From NCBI GenBank assembly GCA_016929905.1, contig JAFGHX010000363.1:1-64000 (forward strand): a DNA stretch of 64,000 bases, written 5' to 3'. The number at the start of each line of letters is the position of its first letter. The stretch's first letter is position 1. Below are positions 17,941-26,357 of the stretch, one piece after another. The notes under the pieces were generated by a model, which searched no databases, was not told where the DNA came from, and saw only the letters and a list, made by a program, of their open reading frames with translations. A program made the translations under genes and the position numbers. Source of the DNA: Kiritimatiellia bacterium. GTDB lineage: Bacteria; Verrucomicrobiota; Kiritimatiellia; JAFGHX01.

Positions 17941-18534
17941 ATGCTCGAGCGCACCACCTTCTTCGTCCGCGAACACATCGGATTCATGAAACTGACGGAC
18001 ACGTACGACATCCTCGACCCCGAAACGCAGGAACAGATCGGCATCGCCCGCGAGAAGCCGGGCGGCCTGTTGACCGTCTTGCGCCTGTTCGTGAACAAGC
18101 AGCTGCTGCCGACGAAGGTTTTCGTCTACGAGGGCCCGAACCCGGACGATGAGAGCAAGCTGCTCTTTTCCATTCAGCGCGGGTTCACGCTCTTCCGGCC
18201 GCGCGTGAACATCTGCGACAAGAACGGGAACGTCGTGGGCTGGTTCAAGAGCAAACTGTTCACCATCGGCGCCACCTTCCGCGTCTTCGACGCCGCCGGC
18301 AACGAAGTCGCGCTGGTGAAGGGGGATTGGAAAGGCTGGAACTTCCGTTTCCTGGACAACTCGGAAAATGAGCTCGGTACCGTCACCAAGAAGTGGGCCG
18401 GGATCGGAAAGGAACTCTTCACCTCCGCCGACAACTACATGATCGCCCTGAACGGCGAGCCGGACCAGGCCAAGGCCATGCTGCTGCTGGCCGCCGGCCT
18501 GGCGGTGGATACGGTGTACAAAGAGAAGCAGTAG
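17941..18534 (+). CDS. LURP-one-related/phospholipid-scramblase-like protein
   Basis: A 197-residue protein of the LOR/scramblase-like fold, a 12-stranded beta barrel around a central C-terminal helix. Repeating strands such as 'YDILDPETQEQIG', 'VNICDKNGNVVGWFKSK' and 'FRVFDAAGNEVALVKGDWKGWNFRFLD' match the pattern, and the hydrophobic helix 'AKAMLLLAAGLAVDTVY' closes it. Bacterial members have no settled function; lipid binding or membrane association is assumed from the family. ATG 17941 follows AAAGGGG. It stands alone between the inverted repeat and the esterase gene. Confidence 0.8.
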   Translation: MLERTTFFVREHIGFMKLTDTYDILDPETQEQIGIAREKPGGLLTVLRLFVNKQLLPTKVFVYEGPNPDDESKLLFSIQRGFTLFRPRVNICDKNGNVVGWFKSKLFTIGATFRVFDAAGNEVALVKGDWKGWNFRFLDNSENELGTVTKKWAGIGKELFTSADNYMIALNGEPDQAKAMLLLAAGLAVDTVYKEKQ

Positions 18535-18667
18535 CGAACACGCCAACCCATCTCGTCTGTGACGCTTCATGTGGCGGCTGGGCCGGGCCCGGGCCGCCCA
18601 CGGATGCCCCGAATCCGCGAGTGGGAACTAGCGGGTTGTCACGGGCCGGAAGTCAACCATCAACCGC

Positions 18668-18699
18668 GGCGATTCGCGGATTCTTATCCGCGGATCGCC
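18668..18699. other. 14-bp stem-loop upstream of the double esterase gene
   Basis: The arms 18668-18681 and 18686-18699 pair over 14 positions (one G-T wobble) around a four-base TCTT loop. The core CGCGGAT also occurs nearby at 18611-18620 in inverse form (GAATCCGCGA), so two alternative foldings are possible. It lies about 95 bp before the GTG start at 18793 and 135 bp after the previous stop. Terminator of the upstream gene or leader control of the esterase are both possible; no T-run follows. Confidence 0.6.
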
Positions 18700-18792
18700 C
18701 CTGCGTACAGGGGTTGTCTTTGGCGCGGCACAGGGCTACTCTTGCGGGATAGGCTCCGATCGAAAAGCCGGACTGCCATAGGAGGACCAACG

Positions 18793-21069
18793 GTGAACGC
18801 GCTATTCCCGAAAGATCCGCTCAATCCGAAACCCGAAGGAGACCCGGCGAAGTGCACCGCGTACCTGGAGCAACTCCGTCGCATCATTCCGGCCGAACCC
18901 GCCTTCGAAGCGTGGCTGGCCGAAACAGGCGAATTGCCGCCGGACTTCGACGCCCTGCCGCCGATCCCCCATCTGGATGACCTGCTCGTGCGAGAGCCGG
19001 ACGGGCGCGGACAGCCGATAACGTCGGCGCGGGAATGGCAGACGCGGCGCGCGGAGTTGAACGCGCTGTGCCATACGTGGCTGATCGGGCGCGTGCCGCC
19101 GCCGCCGGACAACCTGACGGCGGAAATCGAGGACGAACGACGCGAGGCCGGCGCGGTGAGCCGCAGGCTCGTGCTCTCGTTCGGCCCGCGTCGCCGGGCG
19201 CAGTTGCACGTGGAGCTGCTGATCCCGGACGGCGCCGGCCCGTTCCCCGTCTTCATGACCCAGGACAATCACCGCCCATGGGCTCTGATCGCCCTGCGCA
19301 GGGGCTACGTCGGCTGCGTCTACGCCGGCGCCGACTCCCGGGACGACACGCCCAGCTTCATTGAAGCCTACCCCGACTGCGACTGGTCCAAGATCACCCG
19401 GCGCGCGTGGGCGGCAAGCCGTTGCCTCGATTATCTGGAGACCGTGCCCCAGGCCGACGCCGAACGCGTGGCGATTACCGGCCACTCGCGCAACGGCAAG
19501 CTGTCCCTGGTCGCCTCGGCGCTCGACGAGCGGTTCGCCGCCGTCATCTCCAGCTCGTCCGGGACAGGCGGCGCCATGCCCGCCAAGTCCTGTACCGAGC
19601 ACTACTTCGGGGAGGGGCCCGAGCTGCTGACCCGCGTGTTTCCCGACTGGTTCCACCCCCGACTCCGCTTCTTCTCCGGCCGCGAGAACCGGCTCCCGGT
19701 CGACCAGCACGCGCTCGTGGCCCTGAGCGCGCCGCGCCCCTGCCTGCTGAGTATTGCGCTCAACGACGGGGTGGAGGCTTCCTGGGCCATGACGCAGACC
19801 TACCTCGCCGTGCAAAAGGTGTACACGCTGCTGAACGCCGGGGACAGACTCCGAATTCTGTGGCGGCCCGGCGGCCACGAGACGTGGACGACGGTCATTG
19901 AACGCTATCTCGACTGGTGCGACACGTTCTTCCGAGGGGCGACGCATGCGTTCGAAGAGCGTCTCATTCACCCGTGCGACTGGAGCGGATGGCAGGCGCG
20001 GAACAAGGACGTCGCTCCGCCGGCCGTGGCGGAGGATCTGCTTACATGCAACGACGGAACGCCCGTGCGCGACGCCGGCACCTGGCAGGGCAAGCGCGAG
20101 GAAATACTCGAGGCCATGGCCTGGATGCTCGGGGAGACGCCGCCCGCCGCCGCCGGCCCGAGCGGCCGGTACGGGGTCGAGGCGGCGTCTGTCACCCAGA
20201 CCCTGCGCCCTCAGTCGACGGCGGGCGTATCCAAGGCGCAGGTGGCCTTCGGCGAGTACATCGCGGGCGATGTCTACATGCCCGAGGGGCTCGAGGAGTC
20301 CGGGCCCAAAGCGCCGGCGATCCTCTGGCTGCACCCGTTCTCCTACCCACGCGGCTATGTGGCCGCCTACGCACGCGACCGGCAACAACAGCCCTATCTC
20401 ACCTTTGCCCGGGCCGGCTTCGCCGTCTTCTGCTTCGACCAGATCGGGTTCGGCCGCCGGATCGAAGAGGTCGAACATTTCTACGCGCGCCACCCGCGCT
20501 GGTCGCTGCTCGGCAAGATGGTGGGCGACACGCGCGCGGCCATCGACGTGATCGCCGCCCTGCCCTACGTGGATCCGGACCAGATCTGCATCGTCGGCTA
20601 CAGCCTGGGCGCCATGGTCGGGCTGCACGCCGCCGCGCAGGATGCCCGCGTAAGCGGGATGGTCGCCGTGTGCGGCCCGCAGCCGTTCCGCCTCGACACG
20701 CCCGACAAGGGCACCGGCGGCATCCGCCGCTGGTCGCACCTGCACATGCTCATGCCGCGGATGGGGCTGTTCGCCGGGCAACAGCACCGCATCCCCTACG
20801 ACGTCCAGCACCTGTACGCCGCCATGGCGCCGCGCGACCTGGTGGTCGTCAGCCCGCAGCTCGACTGGGAAGCGTGCGAAGACGACATCACGACGGCCGT
20901 AAAACGAGCGCGCCGCGTCTTCGCCTTGCTCAGCGCCGAACAGCGCCTGCAGCAACTCTCACCCGAAGATTACAACAACTTCGCCCCGCCCATGCAGGAG
21001 CTGGTGCTCGACGCGCTGGCCGCCGCCAGCGTGAAGCCGATCGCGACAACCACCGTGGCGCCGCCGTAG
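18793..21069 (+). CDS. Double-domain alpha/beta hydrolase (CE15-like plus dienelactone-hydrolase/acetylxylan-esterase-like)
   Basis: A 758-residue protein with two hydrolase domains in tandem. Domain 1 (about 60-440) has nucleophile motif GHSRNGK (S232), like the G-x-S-R-x-G of glucuronoyl esterases (CE15), and a His at 362 in 'PGGHETW'. Domain 2 (about 470-745) has GYSLGA (S604) of the dienelactone hydrolase/acetylxylan esterase type, but the C-terminal segment 'EDYNNF' offers no obvious catalytic His, so this half may be altered. No signal peptide is visible. GTG 18793 is set by AGGAGG eight bases upstream; the open frame from 18559 has no support. Removal of ester decorations from plant or algal glycan fragments is a reasonable guess. 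Confidence 0.8.
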   Translation: MNALFPKDPLNPKPEGDPAKCTAYLEQLRRIIPAEPAFEAWLAETGELPPDFDALPPIPHLDDLLVREPDGRGQPITSAREWQTRRAELNALCHTWLIGRVPPPPDNLTAEIEDERREAGAVSRRLVLSFGPRRRAQLHVELLIPDGAGPFPVFMTQDNHRPWALIALRRGYVGCVYAGADSRDDTPSFIEAYPDCDWSKITRRAWAASRCLDYLETVPQADAERVAITGHSRNGKLSLVASALDERFAAVISSSSGTGGAMPAKSCTEHYFGEGPELLTRVFPDWFHPRLRFFSGRENRLPVDQHALVALSAPRPCLLSIALNDGVEASWAMTQTYLAVQKVYTLLNAGDRLRILWRPGGHETWTTVIERYLDWCDTFFRGATHAFEERLIHPCDWSGWQARNKDVAPPAVAEDLLTCNDGTPVRDAGTWQGKREEILEAMAWMLGETPPAAAGPSGRYGVEAASVTQTLRPQSTAGVSKAQVAFGEYIAGDVYMPEGLEESGPKAPAILWLHPFSYPRGYVAAYARDRQQQPYLTFARAGFAVFCFDQIGFGRRIEEVEHFYARHPRWSLLGKMVGDTRAAIDVIAALPYVDPDQICIVGYSLGAMVGLHAAAQDARVSGMVAVCGPQPFRLDTPDKGTGGIRRWSHLHMLMPRMGLFAGQQHRIPYDVQHLYAAMAPRDLVVVSPQLDWEACEDDITTAVKRARRVFALLSAEQRLQQLSPEDYNNFAPPMQELVLDALAAASVKPIATTTVAPP

Positions 21070-21101
21070 GCTCACGGGATTGAAGAAAAAGCGTAGAGCG
21101 C

Positions 21102-22079
21102 TCACCGCCGCCCCGGGTCCTTCCCGCCCAAGCCCCGTATGTACTCACGGGGCGAGCGCCCCGTCGCCTGCCGGAAGCGCGTGGAAAAGTATGAGGCATG
21201 CTGGAAGCCGGTCGCAAACGCTATCTCGGTCACGCTCGTGACCCCGTCATGCATCAGATCGCGCGCCTTCCGAATGCGCACGTCGTTCAGATACTGGTTC
21301 ATGCTCATCCCGATATCCTTCCGGAACAGCCTGTTCAGGTAGCCGGGATCGACGCCGCAAAACTGCCCGATCGCCCGCAGCGACAGCGGACGGGTGAAGT
21401 GGCCGTCGATGAACTGCCGCGCCTTGCGCACCCAGAGGTAGTGATGCCAGTGCCGGCTGAAATTCTCGCGGCGCAGGTTGACCAGTCGTAGGACGCCCCA
21501 CTCCAGGCACAACGCGAACACGGCCAGGATCTGTTCGCGTACCCGGAACGGGTAGCCCGGCCGGCGCACGGCCATGATCCGCACCAGCCGGAACAGGCGC
21601 GCCTCGAACTTGCGCCGGCGCGCCCCGCTGAGATCAACGTACAGTTGGGGCACCTCGATCACGTTGACCGCTTCGATCTCCTCAATCCGTCTCTCGCCCA
21701 GCAGATGGTCCTCCAGACTGAACTCCATGAAAAAGTCTTCGAAATCGGCCGGCGTGTCCGGCGGGCTGGCGTACTGGTCGTCGCGCGTCGCCACAAAAAG
21801 CCTGCCCGGCTTGAACTCGATCCGCGCGCTCTCGTTGAGCAGCACGCCGCCGCCGGACACACAGTAACGCAGCAGATGCCGGTTCGTCCGCAGCGCTATC
21901 CTGCGCCAGACAGTCTCACAGATCCGATGCCCGAGCCGATGGACCACCAGGGAAAACGTCTGCTGCGGAAAGACAAACGACTGCCTCATCAGCTCCGGGT
22001 AGCCCTTGTAGGTCTTCAACCCGCGGAAGTCCGGTTGGTCATGCTTCGGGTGCAACTCGTATTCGAAGTGTTCCGACAT
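21102..22079 (-). CDS. AraC-family transcriptional regulator
   Basis: A 325-residue regulator. The N-terminal half has the cupin-like pattern 'LNESARIEFKPGRLFVATRDD' and 'FFMEFSL'. The C-terminal 100 residues carry two helix-turn-helix units, 'IGQFCGVDPGYLNRLFRKDIG' and 'IAFATGFQHASYFSTRFRQATG', then 'SPREYIR'. It converges on the double esterase gene, with stops 32 bp apart, and follows the URO-D-like gene 22276-23364 on the same strand. Its target is probably one of these. ATG 22079 has a weak ribosome site but the N-terminus is consistent with the family. Confidence 0.88.
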   Translation of the reverse strand: MSEHFEYELHPKHDQPDFRGLKTYKGYPELMRQSFVFPQQTFSLVVHRLGHRICETVWRRIALRTNRHLLRYCVSGGGVLLNESARIEFKPGRLFVATRDDQYASPPDTPADFEDFFMEFSLEDHLLGERRIEEIEAVNVIEVPQLYVDLSGARRRKFEARLFRLVRIMAVRRPGYPFRVREQILAVFALCLEWGVLRLVNLRRENFSRHWHHYLWVRKARQFIDGHFTRPLSLRAIGQFCGVDPGYLNRLFRKDIGMSMNQYLNDVRIRKARDLMHDGVTSVTEIAFATGFQHASYFSTRFRQATGRSPREYIRGLGGKDPGRR

Positions 22080-22216
22080 CCCGGCCCGTTCTCAAAAAAA
22101 GGGGTTGCGCACACGCAGCGAGATCTCGCGCGTATTCTATCAGCGGCCCGCCGCCCCATCAAGATCCGCCACCGGGGCCCAAAACAACCGGACCGGGACT
22201 TCCCCCGGCGGAACCC

Positions 22217-22265
22217 ACATCGACCATCAACCATCGACCATTGCCCATCGACCATTGACCATGCC
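22217..22265. repeat. Degenerate heptanucleotide tandem repeat (seven units, consensus CCATYRA)
   Basis: Units begin at 22217, 22224, 22231, 22238, 22245, 22252 and 22259; CCATCGA occurs exactly twice and near variants fill the rest. It lies between the stop of the URO-D-like gene (22276, minus strand) and the AraC start at 22079, 11 bp after the former. Confidence 0.85.
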
Positions 22266-22275
22266 CGCCGCCCCC

Positions 22276-23364
22276 TCACCGATACGCCGCCGCTTTCTCC
22301 CACAAGGCTTCGGCTTCGGCCGCCGTCTTGACGCGCGTCATGATGTACATGCCCTTCCCGCCGCAGGCGTCGAGCAGCGGAATCACTTCCTCCGGCTTCA
22401 CGTTGACCGCCTGCACCGACTTGCCCGCATCCAGAATCCGGCGGTACATGGCGTACCACGCCGGATCACCGCCGCTGCGCGGGACCATCGGGTCCGGAGT
22501 CCACTCCACGGCGTCCAGCGCCTCGATCCCGAGCAAGGCGTCCAGATGCGGGATGCACTGGTGCCCGTCCAGATGGAAGATGGAGTAGTCGAGCCATTCG
22601 CACTGCTGGGTCAGGGCCGGCACAACGAACTGCTCGAACATGGCCGGGGAGAACATCGCCGACGCATCGCACTGCACCTTTGCCGTCTTGCCCGGCCCCC
22701 AGATGCCGAACGCCGCCCAGGCCGCCCCGTCGCTCTCGGTCCTGATGATCGCGTAGAGACGCTCGTAGGCTTCGAACCATACCCGGTTCACCTCGTTCAC
22801 CACGCGGCAGACCCAGTCCGGCCGCTCGATCATGTCCATCAATAACCGTTCGGTCCCGCGCAGGGAGGCGACGGTGTCGATGTTCTCGATCAGGTCGGGG
22901 CAGCCCACGATGTACTTGCCGTCCGCCAGCCTCGCACATTCCCGCACAATGGCTTCGCTCGTCTGCCACCAACGGGATCCCGGGTCAAAGCGCAGCGGGA
23001 GGCGCTTCTCCGGTTCGGCATCCCGCTCCATACAGGGGTTGTACCAAACGGTTCCCGGCGAGAAGCCCGGCTCCGACCCCACGAACAGGGCCAAAGAACC
23101 CGGCCCGATGTTCGTCTCGGCTATCGGAAGACAATCGGCGCCGTAGCGGTGACGCGAGAGGACGTAGTGGTTGCGCCTGGCGCGCCACCCGGCGTCGGTG
23201 TAGCGCTGCTCCAGCGATGCCGCCGGGCCCGGATCCTCCGCCGGCTCCGCCGGCCGGGCCCGCGCCTCCTCAATCCCCACATTCAGGACCAGCCCCTCGC
23301 GACGCCACCAGGCCATGTAATGCTGCTTCGATTCCGGCCAGTTCTCCTTCCACGCACAGCTCAT
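22276..23364 (-). CDS. Uroporphyrinogen decarboxylase-like (URO-D family) protein
   Basis: A 362-residue URO-D superfamily member of a branch different from the protein at 2235. It has 'AETNIGPGSLALFVGSEPGFSPGTVWYNP' in the first third and 'DYSIFHLDGHQCIPHLDALL' in the last third; the latter fills the metal/active-site strand with H-x-D-G-H. It then has 'AVNVKPEEVIPLLDACGGKGMYI', the barrel-closing strand. ATG 23364 is preferred (AGGGGG upstream); an ATG 48 bases earlier would run into the operator repeat. It is divergent from the AraC gene 23576-24442, with a shared repeat motif in the gap, so it is probably the main target of that regulator. The reaction is unknown. Confidence 0.83.
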   Translation of the reverse strand: MSCAWKENWPESKQHYMAWWRREGLVLNVGIEEARARPAEPAEDPGPAASLEQRYTDAGWRARRNHYVLSRHRYGADCLPIAETNIGPGSLALFVGSEPGFSPGTVWYNPCMERDAEPEKRLPLRFDPGSRWWQTSEAIVRECARLADGKYIVGCPDLIENIDTVASLRGTERLLMDMIERPDWVCRVVNEVNRVWFEAYERLYAIIRTESDGAAWAAFGIWGPGKTAKVQCDASAMFSPAMFEQFVVPALTQQCEWLDYSIFHLDGHQCIPHLDALLGIEALDAVEWTPDPMVPRSGGDPAWYAMYRRILDAGKSVQAVNVKPEEVIPLLDACGGKGMYIMTRVKTAAEAEALWEKAAAYR

Positions 23365-23379
23365 GGGTCCCGCCCCCTT

Positions 23380-23476
23380 TACACTATCGTGTATCGCCAC
23401 CCAGCGCCCCAATTTACGTTATGCTCCACTATGAAAATGCGTCTTGCGGTTTTGCACCTATTTTATACACTATCGT
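23380..23476. promoter_or_regulatory. Paired operator-like repeats TACACTATCGT in a divergent promoter region
   Basis: The 11-mer TACACTATCGT occurs at 23380-23390 and 23466-23476, 86 bp apart in the same orientation. The first copy extends into the perfect palindrome TACAC-TATC-GTGTA and lies 16 bp from the URO-D-like start codon, where a bound protein would block initiation. The second is 100 bp before the AraC start. The two sites on one DNA face distance suit binding by a dimeric AraC-type regulator, perhaps with looping. Confidence 0.65.
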
Positions 23477-23575
23477 ACACAGTGGCACCCGATGCAAATC
23501 GGTTGAGAATATTCCGGTTCTGCAATTTTCGACCGTCGCACCTTCGACCGTCGATCGGAAAAGGAGGCGCCGTCG

Positions 23576-24442
23576 ATGCTCTGGGGAGTGGCTCTGACCG
23601 TCATCAAGCGCAACGCCGCGCACGCGCATGACATGCACGAGTTCGTCGTTTGCATGAGCGATACGGGGCGGCATGAGGTCGACGGGCGCCTGTACGAATT
23701 CAGGGCGGGTCGCACGATCTTCCTGCCCAGCGGCGTGTCTCATTATGTGATCGGCAGCCGCGCCCAGCCGGCATCGATCAGCTTCGCCTGTTTCGACGAC
23801 TTCTCGTTCGTGGAGGACGAACCGGCCCTGCGCCACGTGTTGCAGGGGCTCGTGACGGGCCGCCGCTATGCCTCGCGCTGCTCGGAAGCGCTTTGCCGGG
23901 AGAACCTGGTCCTGGCCCGCAGGCTGCAGGCCGAATTCGACGTCGTCCGGCCGTTCAGCCAGGCGATGGCCCGAAGCATTCTCTCGCAACTGCTGATCAA
24001 TCACTGCCGGAGCCTGGGCACCTCGGCCAGCGGGGAGCCGGACGCGCACGCCCGGCGCATCTTCGACATGTGCGACTGGATCGTGCAGCACTACGCCGCC
24101 GACATCACGCTGCAGGACACAGCCGGCAAGGCCGGCATGTCCCGAACGCTGTTCGCGCGGCAGTTCCGGCTGCGAACGGGAATGAGCCTCATCGAATTCG
24201 TCATGGCCGCACGCATTCACGCCGCCATGAGACTGCTCCACGAAACGCGCGACCCCATCACCGACATCGCCTTCCGCTGTGGGTTCCGGAACCTTGGCCA
24301 TTTCTACAGGACGTTCAAACGCCTGTGCCATATGACGCCGCGAGCCTACAGGCGCGTCGCGGGGTCGCGGGGTCCGTTCATCCGGAAACTGAAGGTGCTG
24401 AGTGAGGGGGAGCCGGCTCCGCGCCGCCCGGAAGGAACGTGA
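23576..24442 (+). CDS. AraC-family transcriptional regulator
   Basis: A 288-residue regulator with an N-terminal cupin of the 'HAHDMHEFVVCMSDTGRHEV' type (His-rich metal or sugar pocket, then 'FLPSGVSHYV') and a C-terminal AraC domain: 'TAGKAGMSRTLFARQFRLRTG' and 'IAFRCGFRNLGHFYRTFKRL', ending 'TPRAYRR'. ATG 23576 follows AAGGAGG by eight bases. It is divergent from the URO-D-like gene and separated from it by the TACACTATCGT repeats, which are its likely binding sites. Confidence 0.9.
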   Translation: MLWGVALTVIKRNAAHAHDMHEFVVCMSDTGRHEVDGRLYEFRAGRTIFLPSGVSHYVIGSRAQPASISFACFDDFSFVEDEPALRHVLQGLVTGRRYASRCSEALCRENLVLARRLQAEFDVVRPFSQAMARSILSQLLINHCRSLGTSASGEPDAHARRIFDMCDWIVQHYAADITLQDTAGKAGMSRTLFARQFRLRTGMSLIEFVMAARIHAAMRLLHETRDPITDIAFRCGFRNLGHFYRTFKRLCHMTPRAYRRVAGSRGPFIRKLKVLSEGEPAPRRPEGT

Positions 24443-24520
24443 TCGAGCAGACACGCGCGAACTCGCCCGCTCCATCGTGCGCGGCGGGACGGACAAACGA
24501 CAAACCAAGGGAGCACGCCG

Positions 24521-24635
24521 ATGAACGTCTGGCAGGCTGTCGTTGAAGCGCGGTACGCCGGCGGTCCTAAACTATGCCATCGACGGCTGGGAGTTCGCGC
24601 CGGGGTTCAAGCGGTTCTACGAACGGTTGAGCTGA
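24521..24635 (+). pseudogene. Possible short gene remnant with a frameshift
   Basis: From ATG 24521 (after GGGAG) the frame reads MNVWQAVVEARYAGGP; about 48 bases in, the sensible reading moves by one base into 'VLNYAIDGWEFAPGF' and 'KRFYERLS' with a stop at 24633-24635. Both halves look protein-like and neither continues alone. This suggests a decayed gene whose 5' and 3' ends remain, or an internal deletion. I do not recognise the family. The rest of the 24443-24668 gap shows nothing else. Confidence 0.35.
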
Positions 24636-24668
24636 CGCCCCCCTTCCTCCACGGCGCGGGAAGCGTGC

Positions 24669-25022
24669 TTACGTGCGGCGCCGGCTCGACTTGAGGATGA
24701 ACACCGCCGAGGCCAGCGCCCCGATCGCCGCACCCAGCCCGAAGGCGATGACCGTCTGCATGTCCCGACGGGCGAGATCCCCGACCGGACCCGCCGCGGC
24801 TTCCGGCGCGCCACGGCCAAGCAGCCAAGCCGACCCCAGGATCGCCGCCACCGCGGTGACCATCCCGCCCAGCCCGGCACAGGTGATCAGCGCCAGGACG
24901 TCCAGGACAATGCGAAGGAAAAGGCCGGGTTTCCTGGGCGTCCGCTTGCCGGAAACCGAAGCCCCCGCCGCACCCTCGTCCTTGTCCTCCGAATAAATCC
25001 CGTGCCAGCCTTCTTTGCCCAT
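24669..25022 (-). CDS. Small membrane protein, unknown function
   Basis: A 117-residue protein with a charged N-terminus (about 35 residues) and two probable membrane helices, 'IVLDVLALITCAGLGGMVTAVAAILGSAWLL' (given here by its ends, about residues 38-68) and 'VIAFGLGAAIGALASAVFIL' near the C-terminus, followed by the basic tail KSSRRRT. Both helices are Gly/Ala rich. ATG 25022 has GGGAG nine bases upstream; an upstream GTG-type extension is less likely. It has no recognisable domain and stands alone between the remnant and the URO-D-like gene. Confidence 0.6.
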   Translation of the reverse strand: MGKEGWHGIYSEDKDEGAAGASVSGKRTPRKPGLFLRIVLDVLALITCAGLGGMVTAVAAILGSAWLLGRGAPEAAAGPVGDLARRDMQTVIAFGLGAAIGALASAVFILKSSRRRT

Positions 25023-25124
25023 GGCCGCGCTCCCGGAACACGCTGGGACAGCATGAACCGGAGCCACTATACACCATCGCGGCCGGTCCGGCTATGACAT
25101 TTTTGACGCGCGGCGCGCCAAGGC

Positions 25125-26261
25125 TCACGCGGCCTCCCGCTCCATGATCTCCCATGCTTTCTGCAGATAGAATCTGTAGTTCTCCAGCGGGGTCCCGTTC
25201 GGAATGCGGTGGTCGAGCGCCAGCACGCAGCCGCCGGAGGCGACCATCGGCGGGATCTTGTATTCCAACTCCGCCAGGATCTCCTCCCGGCTCCGGCGCA
25301 GCACGTGCTTGTCGATGCCGCCGGTAAAGGCGAGCCGCGTTCCATACTGCCTCCTGATCTCGACGATGTCCATGTTGGCGGCCGGCTCCATCGGGTGCAT
25401 CCCGTTCACGCCCGCTTCAAGAAAGGCGGGAATGACCGCGTTCATGTCGCCGTCGCTGTCCTGATCGAACAGCCGCGCCCCGCGCTCGGCCAGCATCTCC
25501 CATATCCGGCGGTAGTAAGGGGCAATGAACGCGCGCACCTGTTTGGGGCCGGCCAGCGGGCCGGATCGGCCGGCCATGTCTTCGTGGACTGTGAGCATAT
25601 CGATCGGCACCACGGCTGACACACGATCCAGCACGTTGAACGCGGTGTCGCAAACGGTCCCGATGATGTCATGCACCAGCTCCGGCTGCTCGTAGTACGC
25701 CAGACACAGCGCCTCCTCCCCCATCAACCCGCGGGGCGTGTCGAATCCGCCCGGTATGCTCACCGTCACCACTTTGTCCTGCGCGCGAAACTCGCGCGCC
25801 GCCCCGGCCCAATCGCCGGCAAGGCGCGCCTCCGAAAACGCGTACCACGGCTTCAGCTTGAGCCAGTCGTCCATGTTGGCGACCGGCCAGTCAAGAGGCA
25901 GGGGGAGAGTCGCCACGCCCTTCATGAGCTTCATCGTCCGGCCCAGCGCGTCGCGTGACAGACAATATTCTTCTGTCTCTTCGAGTACTTCCGTTTTGTA
26001 ACCGCCCATCCGGCCGGTATTGACGGGTACCCTCCCCCGTGCCTCACAACGGTATCGGAATGCCGAAAAATCCAGTTCCGCCGGGCTGGCGCCCTGCGCC
26101 TCCCATTCTTCCTTCAGCCCGACGATCGGACCGAATATCTCCGTGAACAGCGGCCTGTCGTTGCGCTCGAATCTCATGTAGGCCAGATATTCCTCCCGTC
26201 CCACACTCGCGCGGCGCTTGATCGCCAGGTCCGCGTGCCGCGGCCATTTCAGCTTTTTCAC
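25125..26261 (-). CDS. Uroporphyrinogen decarboxylase-like (URO-D family) protein
   Basis: A 378-residue third URO-D-like protein. Its signatures include 'SIPGGFDTPRGLMGEEALCL' in the middle, 'LTVHEDMAGRSGPLAGP' and the late strand 'RLFDQDSDGDMNAVIPAFLEAGVNGMHPMEP' (core DSDGD, where the other two copies have HTDGN and HLDGH). 'FTGGIDKHVL' follows. GTG 26261 is supported by a G-rich ribosome site; the frame is open further up to 26315. It is divergent from the AraC gene at 26358, with a 96-bp AT-rich gap between them. It is unlikely to be HemE because of context and length; the substrate is unknown. Confidence 0.83.
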   Translation of the reverse strand: MKKLKWPRHADLAIKRRASVGREEYLAYMRFERNDRPLFTEIFGPIVGLKEEWEAQGASPAELDFSAFRYRCEARGRVPVNTGRMGGYKTEVLEETEEYCLSRDALGRTMKLMKGVATLPLPLDWPVANMDDWLKLKPWYAFSEARLAGDWAGAAREFRAQDKVVTVSIPGGFDTPRGLMGEEALCLAYYEQPELVHDIIGTVCDTAFNVLDRVSAVVPIDMLTVHEDMAGRSGPLAGPKQVRAFIAPYYRRIWEMLAERGARLFDQDSDGDMNAVIPAFLEAGVNGMHPMEPAANMDIVEIRRQYGTRLAFTGGIDKHVLRRSREEILAELEYKIPPMVASGGCVLALDHRIPNGTPLENYRFYLQKAWEIMEREAA

Positions 26262-26357
26262 TCTGCGTCGCCCCCCGGCTTTGCCTTGCCGTAATTCTAA
26301 AGTCGCTCCAACCACAAAGAAATGGACACATGAGGCAGAAGTTTATAGTTTTACGGC

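Noticed and set aside
22276..23364. HemE, uroporphyrinogen decarboxylase of heme synthesis
   Set aside because: Active-site strand and N-terminus differ from HemE, three such genes occur, and the neighbours are carbohydrate regulators.
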